From Chrysiogenes arsenatis DSM 11915 (lineage in GTDB: Bacteria; Chrysiogenota; Chrysiogenetes; Chrysiogenales; Chrysiogenaceae): DNA of 64,000 bases. Each line of letters begins with the position of its first letter. The stretch's first letter is position 1. The notes beneath the pieces are model-generated. The model saw only the letters and a program-made list of their open reading frames with translations, was not told where the DNA came from and did not search any database. Of the stretch, positions 32,711-42,916 are shown in pieces. Made by a program: the position numbers and the translations under genes. The DNA is taken from assembly GCF_000469585.1 (NCBI RefSeq), contig NZ_KI273144.1:170753-234752 (forward strand). The letters run 5' to 3'.

Positions 32711-35221
32711 ATGCAGGCAATATTACTCGCGGGGGGGTTTGGAACACGCATCCAACCGTTAACCAACTCACTGCCCAAACCGATGATCCCCGTTGCTGGC
32801 AAGCCGATGATGGAGCATATCGTGAACAAACTGCGTAGCAGTGGCATTCATGAAATCATTATGTTGCTCTACTATATGCCGGAAGTCATCCAAGGGCACT
32901 TTGGTAATGGTGATGATTTCGGGGTTTCTATTAAATATGTTGTTCCCGATGACGATTATGGTACGGCCGGAGCCGTAAAGTTTTGCGAGGAGCACATCAG
33001 CGAAACGTTCATGGTTATCAGTGGCGATCTGGTCACCGATTTTGACCTCAGTATCATTACGAACGCTCACGAGCGCAGCGGCGATCTCGTTACCATCACC
33101 CTCACCTCGGTTCCAAATCCGCTTCAATTCGGCGTCGTTGTCACTGACGAAAACCATAAAATCATCCGCTTCCTCGAAAAGCCAGGTTGGGGCGAAGTTT
33201 TCAGCGACACGATCAATACTGGTATCTACATTTTCGAGCCAGAAATTTTCTCGTACATTCCGGAAAAGGCCAATTTCGATTTCAGCAAGGATCTTTTTCC
33301 GCTGCTTCTGAAACAGCATATTCCAATTCACGGCTTCAACGCGCGGGGCTATTGGCGCGATGTCGGCAACCCCGACTCGTACCGCGAAGCGCTACAGGAA
33401 TTTGCCGCAGGCGATTACGCCCTCGACCTCGGTTTCGAGCCACTCCAAACCCCTTCGGCGCGGATTTGGGCGGCCACAGATGCCAACTACGAACAGGGAT
33501 TTTTTGAAGGCAATGTCGTTATCGGCTCTGGGTCAGCCATTGGGAATTATGCCAAGCTGACCAACTGTATTATCGGCAATCACTGCACCATCGGCGCGGG
33601 GGCAGAACTCGAAAACTGCATTCTGTGGGACTACTGCGTGGTTGGCGAAGAGAGTATGCTGAAAGATGTGGCGATGTGCAATCGCATTACCATCGGCAAC
33701 CAAGTGCAAATCATGCACGGAGCTATCATTGCAGAAAATGTCACTATCGGCGACCGCGTGGAAGTGGAAAAGGACATTACCATCTGGCCAGATAAACACA
33801 TTGAGGAGGGCGCAATCGTGTCAAGCAACATCATCTGGGGCGATAAATTCAAGGCAAGTCTGTTTGAAGGAGGAATGATTAAAGGATTCACCAACATTCA
33901 GATTTCGGTCGACTTTGCGGCCAAACTCGGGGCGGCGTACGCGTCGTTCCTGCCAAAAAACTCCACCATTATCATGAGCCGTGACTACCATAAAGCGTCG
34001 CGCATGATCAAGCGCGCCTTCCTAGGCGGCATTTTGTCCGCAGGTGTCAACGTCACCGATATTCGCCTCAGCCCGATCCCGATTACGCGCTATAAGCTCG
34101 AAAACAATCAAGACCTTATCGGTGGCGCCCATTTTCGGCAATCAAACGATAATATTGAAGAGACTGTCATTGTTTTCTACGATGCCAAAGGGAACATTAT
34201 CGATACCTCGGCGGAAAAAGCGATAGAGCGACTCTATTTCCGCGAAAAATTCCGCAAAGCGGGGCATGATGAAGTGGGCGACATCATGGAACAGCCACAA
34301 CAATTTGGCAGCTATATAGATTCCTTCATCTCCAAAGTGAAGTGCAAGGTCATTGCGGGAGCAAAGTTCAAAATTGTTCTCGACCTGAGCTTTGGCTCGA
34401 CGATCCGCGTCTTTCCCGAAATCCTCCAACGCCTTGGGTGTGAAACCATCGTATTGAATGCCTATGAGAATGCCAGCGGCCTTTCGCGCTCCGCAACACA
34501 GATGGAAGAGGCGATTCGCGATGTGCAGGCTATCGTTCGTTCAACGTCAGCCGATATGGGATTCATCCTCTTCCCAAATGGCGAAAAGTTCTTCATGATC
34601 GATAATCAAGGCGAGGTCAAATCCGAAGATAAATTGATGATGTTTATCGTCAAGCTCCTGTTTTTGTCGGTCAAAGGGAATGGCGGAAAAAAACAGGTGT
34701 ACCTCCCCGTGTCCGCTCCCACTGTGCTCGATAATGAAGTATCAAGCTACGTGCAAATCGTGCGCGGCAAGTTTGTCGGCTTGCAAAGCTCAAATCTGAC
34801 TGGGATAGACCTTATCGCGTACCATTACGGCCTTTTTGCCTTCCGCGAATTTTCCAGCGCTTTCGATGCGATGTTTACCGTGGCAAAAATTCTGGAAATG
34901 TTAGCGCTTGTTGGCCAGAACGTTTCCGAAGTGTACGCACACATCCCACCGTATGCCTTTGCGCATGAACAAATCAATTGCCCAGTCGAAATGAAGGGAA
35001 TGGTGATGCGCCGCATGAGCGAGGCTGCTATCTCTATGGAAGCCAACTTTACCGACGGAATTAAAATCTTCTTGCAGGGGGGGGGGACCATCCACATGAT
35101 TCCCGACCAACACAACCCCGCCGTTCACCTCTACTGTGAACATGCCACAGACGAAGGGTGCCGCGCCATCCTGAACGACTATAAGCAGAAAATTAGCGGT
35201 TGGCTGAGCGAAGCGTCATGA
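32711..35221 (+). CDS. sugar-1-phosphate nucleotidyltransferase fused to a degenerate phosphomannomutase domain
   Basis: An 836-residue, three-part protein. Residues 1-235: nucleotidyltransferase with LLAGGFGTRIQPLTNSLPKP. About 250-380: left-handed beta-helix (IIGNHCTIGAGAELENCIL). About 400-836: a phosphohexomutase (PMM/PGM) fold. Fused proteins of this plan occur in cyanobacteria and other bacteria and are often called mannose-1-phosphate guanylyltransferase. Here the mutase part looks inactive: the phosphoserine loop TASHNP is replaced by GGAHFRQSNDN near residue 471, the metal loop DGDxDR by FPNGEKFF near 621, and the phosphate-binding RPSGTEP by IPDQHNP near the end. The substrate is therefore uncertain. 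A run of ten G lies in the last domain. AGGAGG precedes ATG 32711; GH57 starts eight bases after the stop. Confidence 0.88.
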   Translation: MQAILLAGGFGTRIQPLTNSLPKPMIPVAGKPMMEHIVNKLRSSGIHEIIMLLYYMPEVIQGHFGNGDDFGVSIKYVVPDDDYGTAGAVKFCEEHISETFMVISGDLVTDFDLSIITNAHERSGDLVTITLTSVPNPLQFGVVVTDENHKIIRFLEKPGWGEVFSDTINTGIYIFEPEIFSYIPEKANFDFSKDLFPLLLKQHIPIHGFNARGYWRDVGNPDSYREALQEFAAGDYALDLGFEPLQTPSARIWAATDANYEQGFFEGNVVIGSGSAIGNYAKLTNCIIGNHCTIGAGAELENCILWDYCVVGEESMLKDVAMCNRITIGNQVQIMHGAIIAENVTIGDRVEVEKDITIWPDKHIEEGAIVSSNIIWGDKFKASLFEGGMIKGFTNIQISVDFAAKLGAAYASFLPKNSTIIMSRDYHKASRMIKRAFLGGILSAGVNVTDIRLSPIPITRYKLENNQDLIGGAHFRQSNDNIEETVIVFYDAKGNIIDTSAEKAIERLYFREKFRKAGHDEVGDIMEQPQQFGSYIDSFISKVKCKVIAGAKFKIVLDLSFGSTIRVFPEILQRLGCETIVLNAYENASGLSRSATQMEEAIRDVQAIVRSTSADMGFILFPNGEKFFMIDNQGEVKSEDKLMMFIVKLLFLSVKGNGGKKQVYLPVSAPTVLDNEVSSYVQIVRGKFVGLQSSNLTGIDLIAYHYGLFAFREFSSAFDAMFTVAKILEMLALVGQNVSEVYAHIPPYAFAHEQINCPVEMKGMVMRRMSEAAISMEANFTDGIKIFLQGGGTIHMIPDQHNPAVHLYCEHATDEGCRAILNDYKQKISGWLSEAS
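35077..35086 (+). repeat. ten-G homopolymer inside the coding sequence
   Basis: Ten consecutive G within codons for Gln-Gly-Gly-Gly (about residues 789-792). Deleting one G brings in TGA within seven codons and adding one brings in TGA some twenty codons later, so slippage would truncate the protein by roughly 40 residues or less-conserved tail. Confidence 0.85.
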
Positions 35222-35228
35222 GGACGTT

Positions 35229-37274
35229 ATGAAGCAAATACCCGTCGTTATCCTTTGGCACATGCACCAACCCTGCTATCAGCATCCTCTTACTGGGCGC
35301 TACGAGATGCCGTGGGTGTATCTGCACGCCATCAAGGATTACGGCGACATGCTGCAACTGGCAATTGACGCAGCGATTCCGTGCACGTTCAACCTTGTGC
35401 CATCGATGGTAGCGCAGTTGGAAGCCTACGCCAATGGCGAAGCCAGCGATCGCATTCTCGATCTCATCGCCGCCACACCCGATTCGCTGTTTGGCGAAGA
35501 GCGGACACTCCTCACCCGTTACTTGTTTTACGCCAACGAAACACACATGATAGCGCCGTTACGACGTTACGCGGAATTACTGGAACGAAAAAAACAAGGC
35601 GATATGGTGTTCGATCATCTCGACCTCGGTGACCTGCAAGTGCTTTTTCTCCTTGCATGGTGCGGCAATACATTGCAAAAGCACCCCTTCATCAAAACAC
35701 TACGCGAAAAAGGCAAATGGTTTACGGCAGCGGAAAAGCAACAACTCTTCGCCGTACTGCGGGAATATGTCGCCAGCATCCTGCCACTGTACCAGCAAGC
35801 GGTAGCGTCAGGACTTATCGAAGTCTCAACAACCCCGTACTACCACCCTATCCTGCCACTCCTGTTTGATATGTCCTCAGCACGCGTTGCGATGCCATCT
35901 GCTGATATACCGACCATCGACAACCAACTTTTCCGACAAGATGCCTATCGCCACATCGACGATGCGATTGACTTCATGCAAGAACGCGGCTTTGTCACCG
36001 GCGGCTTTTGGCCCTCAGAAGGGAGCGTTAGTCCGGCAATTGTCCCAGCGTTGCGCGAACGCGGCGTTCGCTGGATTGCGACTGACGAAGGGGTGCTTGC
36101 CCGCTCGCGCTCCCATTTTGATCGCGCTGATATCTACTATCCCTACAACTATCAGGGGATGAACTGCTTGTTCCGCGACCGCGAGCTCAGCGATCTTGTT
36201 GGCTTTACCTACAGTAGCTGGCCGCCGGAACTCGCCGCAACAGACCTTATGCGCCGCCTGAACGATATTGCCAGAACTCTCCCCGACGGAGGCTTGATTC
36301 CAATTATTCTTGACGGCGAAAATGCGTGGGAGTATTACGCCGACAACGGACGCACCTTTTTTCAGGCGTTTTATGCCCAACTTCAGGCACATGCCACTTT
36401 GGTGCCCATGACGGTTTCCCATGCTCTTACACATACACAACTGCGCACCCTTGAGCAGCTTCATTCCGGCTCTTGGATCAACGCCTCGTTTTCCACCTGG
36501 GTGGGGCATCCCGAAAAAAACCGAGCCTGGGAATTGCTGAATATGACGCGTGCGTTCTTACACACACGCGATCCGCACCTGAAAAATCCTGTCGCGCGCG
36601 AAGCACTGATGCGCGCCGAAGGAAGCGATTGGTTCTGGTGGCTTGGCGACGATCATTACACTGAGCTGGGCGACCTTTTCGACGAACTTTTTCGCGAATA
36701 CTTACTTGTCATCTACCGCGAATATGGAACGACCCCGCCCTCCATTCTCTACACCCCTATTCGCAGCCAACACGTAGTGAGCCGGTGCCGCGGTCCCGTC
36801 GGGACAATTACGCCGGTTATCGATGGAGAGTACGACTCGTTCTTTGCTTGGCTCCATGCCGGCACATACGATTTAAGCGACAACGCCAGCATGCACCGTC
36901 ACACCAACTTTCAAGCGGTTCACTATGGATATAACAACGCACGTAACCGACTCTACCTGCTCTTGCAAATGCAGAGTGGCGTAAAAATATCCGGACAGGA
37001 ACTCACCATTGAGATCAATGGCGAAGTCATTGGCCGGATACTCCTTGCAGCCGGAGAACACACGTCGGGAACAATAGTGCGCGCCGTTATCGGCACCACA
37101 CTAGAGTTTGAAATACGCCTTGATGCGCTCCCCGCGCACTTGCAACAACTCGCCGACCTGCCGATAGCATTTGCACTGTACGATGGAAGCGAACTTATCG
37201 AACGGGCACCTTCGCATGGAAATGCGATACTCGAAAAACCACAGGTATATGAACTTACCCACTGGATTGTCTAG
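35229..37274 (+). CDS. glycoside hydrolase family 57 (alpha-glucan hydrolase/transferase type)
   Basis: A 681-residue protein. GH57 conserved regions are recognised: ILWHMHQPCY at the N-terminus (region 1), GGFWPSEGSVSPAIV near residue 256 (region 3, Glu nucleophile) and IIDGEN-like IPIILDGENAWEYY near 357 (region 4, Asp acid/base). The remaining C-terminal 200 residues are beta-rich and specific. The family acts on alpha-1,4/1,6 glucans by a retaining mechanism; without regions compared to characterised members the specificity (amylase, 4-alpha-glucanotransferase or other) cannot be given. No signal peptide, hence cytosolic glucan. Directly behind the nucleotidyltransferase fusion, implying storage-glucan or glycoconjugate metabolism. 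Confidence 0.9.
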   Translation: MKQIPVVILWHMHQPCYQHPLTGRYEMPWVYLHAIKDYGDMLQLAIDAAIPCTFNLVPSMVAQLEAYANGEASDRILDLIAATPDSLFGEERTLLTRYLFYANETHMIAPLRRYAELLERKKQGDMVFDHLDLGDLQVLFLLAWCGNTLQKHPFIKTLREKGKWFTAAEKQQLFAVLREYVASILPLYQQAVASGLIEVSTTPYYHPILPLLFDMSSARVAMPSADIPTIDNQLFRQDAYRHIDDAIDFMQERGFVTGGFWPSEGSVSPAIVPALRERGVRWIATDEGVLARSRSHFDRADIYYPYNYQGMNCLFRDRELSDLVGFTYSSWPPELAATDLMRRLNDIARTLPDGGLIPIILDGENAWEYYADNGRTFFQAFYAQLQAHATLVPMTVSHALTHTQLRTLEQLHSGSWINASFSTWVGHPEKNRAWELLNMTRAFLHTRDPHLKNPVAREALMRAEGSDWFWWLGDDHYTELGDLFDELFREYLLVIYREYGTTPPSILYTPIRSQHVVSRCRGPVGTITPVIDGEYDSFFAWLHAGTYDLSDNASMHRHTNFQAVHYGYNNARNRLYLLLQMQSGVKISGQELTIEINGEVIGRILLAAGEHTSGTIVRAVIGTTLEFEIRLDALPAHLQQLADLPIAFALYDGSELIERAPSHGNAILEKPQVYELTHWIV

Positions 37275-37283
37275 CTGCCGTGC

Positions 37284-37308
37284 AATATCTGCACAGGTGT
37301 GCGATATT
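37284..37308. repeat. hairpin after the GH57 gene
   Basis: AATATC-T-GCAC and GTGC-GATATT pair over ten positions with one bulged T and a four-base loop, ten bases beyond the GH57 stop. No T-run follows, so it could be an RNA-stabilising structure or a weak, factor-assisted end point. Confidence 0.45.
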
Positions 37309-37456
37309 TACCGTGCACGCCAGTAACGCATTCCGGTAACCTTCTATAAAATAAATCGTTATCGTTGGCACTATTGTTGCTAGTCATTGCTGATTCGTGA
37401 ATTTGGTTTTCCCCCTGTGTCTGCAGGGTTATTTTGTTGAGTTGGAGTGGACTTTT

Positions 37457-40345
37457 ATGAAGGTTTTGGACGTGCTTTTCTCCATGAAAACCATGCTCGT
37501 GCTACTGTTTATTCTAGCAGTGGCCTGTGGCGCGGCAACATTCATCGAAAATGACTATGGACCGGAAACTGCGCGCGCACTGGTCTATAACGCAAAGTGG
37601 TTCGAAGTAGTTTTCGCCCTGCTGACTCTGAATTTTGTGGTCAACATCTTCACCTACAGAATGTGGGAAAAAGAGAAGATCTTCAGTTTTATTCTGCATC
37701 TGTCGCTTGTACTCATCCTCGTCGGCGCTGTGATCACCCGCTATTTCGGCTACGAAGGGATGATGCACATTCGCGAAGGCGAAACAGTAAATTACATCCT
37801 TTCAAGTGAAACCTACGTCGAAGTTCACCATAACGGCCAACCACTCGAAGCATGGCCGGTACTTATTTCCCAACGCGGTAAAAACGATTTCACCTTTTCA
37901 ACCTCCATTAATGGAAAAGATCTGAAAGTTTCCTACATGGGCCATTCCGGCGGACGCAACAAGCAACTCTCCGCTCTGGTCAATTATGCTGGCGAAACGC
38001 AAACGGTACAATTGATCGGCGGGCAAGGGCTGGAAGGTATTCCTGTCAATATCACAATGGGCGGAGAAAATTTGCGCCTGCTCTATGGTGCGATGCGCCT
38101 GACGCTTCCCTTTGCGGTTAAGCTCGATAACTTTGTGCTCGAACGTTACCCCGGCTCAAACTCACCCGCTTCATATTCCAGTTATGTTGAGGTTATTGAT
38201 GATGCCAACGCTGAACGCTTCCCATTTCATATCTACATGAACCACGTACTTGATCACCAAGGCTACCGTTTCTATCAATCATCATACGATCAAGATGAAC
38301 TCGGAACCTACCTTTCTGTCTCAAGCGACCCGGGGAAACTGCCAACCTATGTGGGGTATTTTTTCTTAACCCTCGGCATCATCGTCAGCCTCTTTATGCC
38401 ACAAGGGCGCTGCCGCGTGTTGCTGCGTGAGCTTTCTACCTCCAAAGCAGCGCGAAGCGTCGCTATGCTCGCTGCGGCTATTCTGCTGAATATGCATTTC
38501 ACGGCTCCGGCTCATGCTTTCCCTGAGTATGCCAACCGCGATAGCGCTGAAACATCGGAACAACAAGCAAACACAACGGCTGCCACAGAAGCACCCGCAA
38601 CACCACGCACATTTGTCCGTCCACCGCTACCCATCCCGTACCAATACGATCTTCAACACGCGGAAAAGTTCGGCTCACTACTCGTGCTTGACACCACGCT
38701 TGGTCGCATCAAGCCAATCGACACGTATGCACGCGAACTGCTCTATAAGATCGCTAAAACCGTTGCACTCGATGGATTTACGCCGAATCAAGTTATTCTC
38801 GGCATGATGGTCGATCCGTTCTCGTGGCAATTCGTCAACATGATTCGCGTCGAGCACCCACAACTGCGCCGCGTCATGAATCTTTTTGACGACAAACAAC
38901 GCCGCACCTCATTCGCCAGCTTCTTTTCTGATGTCGATGGCAGCTACGTTCTCCAGCCATATGTCGAGGCGGCCTACCAAAAAGATCCTTCGTTTCGCAA
39001 CACTTTCGACCGTGGCGTGATTGCCGTCGACGAACGGGTCAGCATTGCCTACATGATTTACGCGGGACTTCTGTGGAACTTCTTCCCGCATCAAGAAGGA
39101 ACCAGCAATACGTGGTACACCATCAACGATGCCATGGAACAATTTCCCGAAAACGAACGTCGCGATGTAATGGGGATCTTCTCCCGCTACTTCACCGCCG
39201 TCGAACACGGCATTGCCTCTGGCAACTGGACCGCTGCCGACGCAGAATTGGCAACGTTTAAACAGTATCAGCGCGAACACGACAACACCTCGGCCATTCC
39301 GGCACCCGCCAAAGTGAGCGCTGAAGTGCTACTGAATAAGCTCTCCATCTTTAAGAATGTAACTTTCTACTACCTGCTGACCGGCTTTGTGCTGCTGCTG
39401 GGTGCCTTCTATCGCATGTTCTTTGCAGAACATTTTCTGGCGAAAAAAGGGGATGCTAAACTCTTCCGTTATTTCCAAACTGGCATGCTCGGACTTATAT
39501 GGCTTGGCTTTATCGCCCAAACCATCGGACTTGGCCTTCGCTGGTACGTGTCAGGCTATGCGCCAATGAGTAACTCCTATGAATCGATGATCTACATCGG
39601 ATGGGCTTCCGTGCTGGCTGGTTTGATGTTCTACCGCACGCACGTCGTCAGTGCTCCCGCTGCCGCCATCATGGGATCGATTGCTCTGATGGTCGCGCAC
39701 CTGACAGATATGAACCCACAAATCACGAACCTTGTTCCTGTACTTAAATCCTACTGGCTCACCTACCACGTAGCTGTTATTACCGCGAGTTACGGCTTCT
39801 TCGGCCTGAGTTTGATGCTCGGCATGATCGTGCTGCTCTTTTATGCCTTCCGTTCGCCTAAGCGACCGCATATTGACGGATCAATCCGCGATATGATGGC
39901 ACTGAATCAGGTTTCGATGATTGTCGGCCTTGGTCTCTTTACCATCGGTAACTTCCTTGGCGCCGTTTGGGCGAACGAATCGTGGGGTCGCTATTGGGGT
40001 TGGGATCCAAAAGAAACTTGGTCGCTGATCATCATCTTGATCTACAGTCTGGTTATCCACCTTGGCGTCATTCCGAAGCTGAAATGGAACCTCTACCCAA
40101 TGGCTATCGGTTCGGTACTGGCATTCTCAACCGTGCTCATGACCTACTTCGGCGTCAACTTCTACCTTGCGGGAATGCACTCCTACGCCGGTGGCGATCC
40201 GGTGCCAATCCCAGGATGGGTCGCTCCGACCTTGGCGGCTATTGCCTTCTTGATTCTCATTGCCTTCCCAAAACGCGACGCTAAATTTCCGCTGGCTGAT
40301 CCAGCATCGGATCCTGTTCCCACTCCAACGAAAAACAAAAAATAA
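37457..40345 (+). CDS. ccsBA: CcsBA, fused system II cytochrome c synthase
   Basis: A 962-residue inner membrane protein joining ResB/CcsB (residues 1 to about 330, with four membrane helices and a large periplasmic part) to CcsA (about 640 to the end). The CcsA part has WGRYWGWDPKETWS, the tryptophan-rich heme-binding WWD motif, and flanking histidines. Between them is a periplasmic stretch of about 250 residues that starts after an Ala-rich helix. Fused CcsBA exports heme and attaches it to CxxCH in apocytochromes, as in Helicobacter, Wolinella and Bacteroides. ATG 37457 has GGAG nine bases upstream. Its presence implies periplasmic c-type cytochromes. It ends at a bidirectional terminator. 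Confidence 0.93.
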   Translation: MKVLDVLFSMKTMLVLLFILAVACGAATFIENDYGPETARALVYNAKWFEVVFALLTLNFVVNIFTYRMWEKEKIFSFILHLSLVLILVGAVITRYFGYEGMMHIREGETVNYILSSETYVEVHHNGQPLEAWPVLISQRGKNDFTFSTSINGKDLKVSYMGHSGGRNKQLSALVNYAGETQTVQLIGGQGLEGIPVNITMGGENLRLLYGAMRLTLPFAVKLDNFVLERYPGSNSPASYSSYVEVIDDANAERFPFHIYMNHVLDHQGYRFYQSSYDQDELGTYLSVSSDPGKLPTYVGYFFLTLGIIVSLFMPQGRCRVLLRELSTSKAARSVAMLAAAILLNMHFTAPAHAFPEYANRDSAETSEQQANTTAATEAPATPRTFVRPPLPIPYQYDLQHAEKFGSLLVLDTTLGRIKPIDTYARELLYKIAKTVALDGFTPNQVILGMMVDPFSWQFVNMIRVEHPQLRRVMNLFDDKQRRTSFASFFSDVDGSYVLQPYVEAAYQKDPSFRNTFDRGVIAVDERVSIAYMIYAGLLWNFFPHQEGTSNTWYTINDAMEQFPENERRDVMGIFSRYFTAVEHGIASGNWTAADAELATFKQYQREHDNTSAIPAPAKVSAEVLLNKLSIFKNVTFYYLLTGFVLLLGAFYRMFFAEHFLAKKGDAKLFRYFQTGMLGLIWLGFIAQTIGLGLRWYVSGYAPMSNSYESMIYIGWASVLAGLMFYRTHVVSAPAAAIMGSIALMVAHLTDMNPQITNLVPVLKSYWLTYHVAVITASYGFFGLSLMLGMIVLLFYAFRSPKRPHIDGSIRDMMALNQVSMIVGLGLFTIGNFLGAVWANESWGRYWGWDPKETWSLIIILIYSLVIHLGVIPKLKWNLYPMAIGSVLAFSTVLMTYFGVNFYLAGMHSYAGGDPVPIPGWVAPTLAAIAFLILIAFPKRDAKFPLADPASDPVPTPTKNKK

Positions 40346-40353
40346 TCTACGCG

Positions 40354-40388
40354 AAAAGCCCCGGAGCCATAACAAATCCGGGGCTTTT
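40354..40388. terminator. bidirectional terminator between ccsBA and the hybrid kinase
   Basis: AAAAGCCCCGGA and TCCGGGGCTTTT form a perfect 12-pair stem with an 11-base loop; T-runs follow on both strands. The two genes converge here. Confidence 0.93.
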
Positions 40389-40398
40389 TCATTTTCAC

Positions 40399-42315
40399 TT
40401 ACACCCAGCGTTCTATTGTTTCAAAAAACACTGTCCGCTTGATCGGCTTGGCTATCGAATCGTTGATTCCCACTTCTGCACCGTGCTGCCGCTCCTCTTC
40501 GTGTGTTGCGGCACTCAGCGCGATGATAGGCACCTCGAGACTGCTCTGGCGTATCTGACGGGTGGCTTCAAAACCATCCAAAATAGGCATCTGCAAATCC
40601 ATCAGAATCAAATCAAAATGGTGCTCCTGCGCTAACCGTACCGCGATTTCACCATTCTCAGCCCACTCGACGTGCGCACCGGCGCGCATAAGCAGGTGTT
40701 GCACCACATCCCAGTTGATCGGATTGTCTTCGGCCACAAGTATCTTTTTCCCTTCGAGCCGCGTCTGTTCACTCCCTTCCGCCTGCCCTTTTGACCCCAC
40801 ATCGTGAGATTGCTGTGGAACCTTGGCGATAGCAAAAGAAATCGTTACAGCAATACTGGTTCCTTCGCCGACTTTGCTGTGAATCTCTATGGTTCCATCC
40901 ATCATTTCGATTAAACGGCGCGCAATCGTCATTCCCAGACCGGTACCACCATAGCGGCGGGTTGTGGACGTATCGCCCTGCGTGTACGGGGTGAATAACC
41001 GCGCCATCTGTTCCTCGTTCATCCCTATGCCGGTATCGCTAATAGTAAAACAGAGAGTAACCGACGTTTCAAGCCGTTCGCACACTCGACTCTGCAACGT
41101 AACCGTACCCGTTTCGGTAAACTTGATGGCATTCCCGAGCAAGTTGGTCAAGACCTGTGTCAGGCGCGTAGAATCGCCAGCGATCATCGGTGGAATATCA
41201 GGGGCGACATCTATGACAAAATCGATTCCTTTGGCTCGAGCGGACGAAGCAAACAAGTCGCGCAGCATGGATGTCACTTCAGCAAAGGCGAATGGCCGCA
41301 CTTCTAATTCGAGCTTCCCCGCTTCAATCTTTGAAACATCAAGCACGTCGTTGATAATACCAAGCAGAAGATGCGACGAACGCTGAATCTTGGCGAAATA
41401 TTCGCGGTGCTCGCCATCGCCACACTCGTCGAGCGCTATTTCCGCAAGGCCGATAACCGCATTCATTGGTGTGCGTATTTCATGACTCATGTTAGCGAGA
41501 AAATCAGATTTTGCTTGGTTGGCGCGATCGGCCGCTTCTTTGGCATGCAGCAATTCGACGGTCCGTTTTTCCACCTCAGCTTCCAATATTTCTTTATGGC
41601 GGCGAAGCTGTTCGTTCTGTGATTCGATCTCGCTGATCATTTCGTTAAAATCGGCGGTCAGCAGGCCAATCTCATCGTTACCACGCTGCACCACACGCAC
41701 TGAATAATCTTTAAATTCTGATACTTGGCGCGACGCAGCCGCCAGATCAGAAATAGGCTCAGTGATTCGACGACTCAGCCTTCTTCCTAACCAAAGCGCA
41801 CCTAACATGCTGCAGAGTGAGGCAAAAACAATCAACAAAATCCCCACCAGTAAACGAACCCAAGTGGACGAAATATCGGCCTGCAGCACTAAATAACCAA
41901 TGTGCTCACTACCCAAAAATATTGATTGATTTAACTCTAGGTGGACGGGCAAAAACGAAGCGACCATTTCCTGAGTGGCTGCGACCAGAGGGTGTACCGA
42001 AAGGGGAACCGAGGCTTGGTATTGGGCAAAAAGCTGATTGCTGAGATCGTAGATCTGAGCAGCTTGAACTTCATGGTTGACACGCAGGGCGCCTAACGTG
42101 TTTTCAGCGCTTGCCAAATCGCCAAAAGCGAGCGCTCCTTGCGAGTTTTGTGCAATTACTGCAGCCAATATCCGCAGTTGTTCCTGCGTATCGGAATAGA
42201 CCTTAATCGCCGCCCCACCGCAGAAGACCAGCACCATTAAACTGAACATAACGACCGAAGTCATTGTCAGCAAAAAAGTAAGCTTGCGGGCGAGGGAGTG
42301 GCGAAACGTTTTCAT
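40399..42315 (-). CDS. hybrid sensor histidine kinase with receiver domain
   Basis: A 638-residue protein: two membrane segments (about residues 12-36 and 153-176) flanking a periplasmic sensor of about 115 residues, a HAMP domain, a coiled-coil, HisKA with the phospho-accepting His in [18 protein letters not shown], an ATP-binding domain ([15 protein letters not shown] and [15 protein letters not shown]), and a C-terminal receiver ([18 protein letters not shown]; Asp in [13 protein letters not shown]). The sensor is of the kind seen with DUF4154 proteins. The ATG overlaps the YfiR-like gene stop by four bases, and a TonB receptor lies upstream, giving a receptor-periplasmic protein-kinase series. 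Output partner not visible. Confidence 0.92.
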   Translation of the reverse strand: MKTFRHSLARKLTFLLTMTSVVMFSLMVLVFCGGAAIKVYSDTQEQLRILAAVIAQNSQGALAFGDLASAENTLGALRVNHEVQAAQIYDLSNQLFAQYQASVPLSVHPLVAATQEMVASFLPVHLELNQSIFLGSEHIGYLVLQADISSTWVRLLVGILLIVFASLCSMLGALWLGRRLSRRITEPISDLAAASRQVSEFKDYSVRVVQRGNDEIGLLTADFNEMISEIESQNEQLRRHKEILEAEVEKRTVELLHAKEAADRANQAKSDFLANMSHEIRTPMNAVIGLAEIALDECGDGEHREYFAKIQRSSHLLLGIINDVLDVSKIEAGKLELEVRPFAFAEVTSMLRDLFASSARAKGIDFVIDVAPDIPPMIAGDSTRLTQVLTNLLGNAIKFTETGTVTLQSRVCERLETSVTLCFTISDTGIGMNEEQMARLFTPYTQGDTSTTRRYGGTGLGMTIARRLIEMMDGTIEIHSKVGEGTSIAVTISFAIAKVPQQSHDVGSKGQAEGSEQTRLEGKKILVAEDNPINWDVVQHLLMRAGAHVEWAENGEIAVRLAQEHHFDLILMDLQMPILDGFEATRQIRQSSLEVPIIALSAATHEEERQHGAEVGINDSIAKPIKRTVFFETIERWV

Positions 42316-42869
42316 TGGAGAACCCTGACCGCCAGACCCAACAACTGTGAGCTAATGTGCATTTCAATCCGCCTTGCTGTGGCAAGGTTAATGTCAAAAC
42401 GGACGCGCCCATCGTGAATACGCAACCCGATAATGCCACCCTTGTCGGCAAAGTCGGGCATATCGCTGATCGTTAAAATCGGCAGAGTTGCCACTCGTGC
42501 CAGAATTTCGCTGACACGCGGCGCTTCTGATTCTGCAATATAGAGAATATCGCACTGCGACCACTCTTTCGCCGGAACATCCAGCCGCACCACAATCGGC
42601 CGCCCGAACGTCAATTGCCCTTCAAGTTTCTCAATATCATCCAGTGGTCGTTTCCCGACAACACAAAGCTGAATCTGACCACTCGGAGGTTGACCAGCAA
42701 CCGGTGGCCATTGGATAAACTTCGTGAAATTGTAAATAAACGCAACTTTTACTTGGTGTTCCGGCGCACTGTTTGCCAATGATGTTGTGCCAATACCGAG
42801 TATCAGCAACACCATCAATCCCCATTGACATACCCAGTGCTTGCGGAAAATTCCCTCAGAAATCCCCAT
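42312..42869 (-). CDS. YfiR-like (DUF4154) periplasmic protein
   Basis: A 185-residue protein with a signal peptide ([18 protein letters not shown]) and the DUF4154 opening [19 protein letters not shown], plus [20 protein letters not shown] and [15 protein letters not shown]-like [16 protein letters not shown] near the end. YfiR in Pseudomonas represses the membrane cyclase YfiN; here the neighbouring target is a hybrid kinase. The start ATG 42869 has a GGGGGGGA ribosome site that contains a seven-G run. Encoded between the TonB receptor and the kinase. Confidence 0.87.
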   Translation of the reverse strand: MGISEGIFRKHWVCQWGLMVLLILGIGTTSLANSAPEHQVKVAFIYNFTKFIQWPPVAGQPPSGQIQLCVVGKRPLDDIEKLEGQLTFGRPIVVRLDVPAKEWSQCDILYIAESEAPRVSEILARVATLPILTISDMPDFADKGGIIGLRIHDGRVRFDINLATARRIEMHISSQLLGLAVRVLQ

Positions 42870-42916
42870 ATCCCCCCCTTGATACTCCGTCAATCCTTAC
42901 AAGTCCCCTTTTCGCA

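Noticed and set aside
42871-42878. Seven-base homopolymer forming the ribosome site of the YfiR-like gene
   Set aside because: Length is modest and it may simply be a strong purine-rich ribosome-binding site; kept only as a remark.
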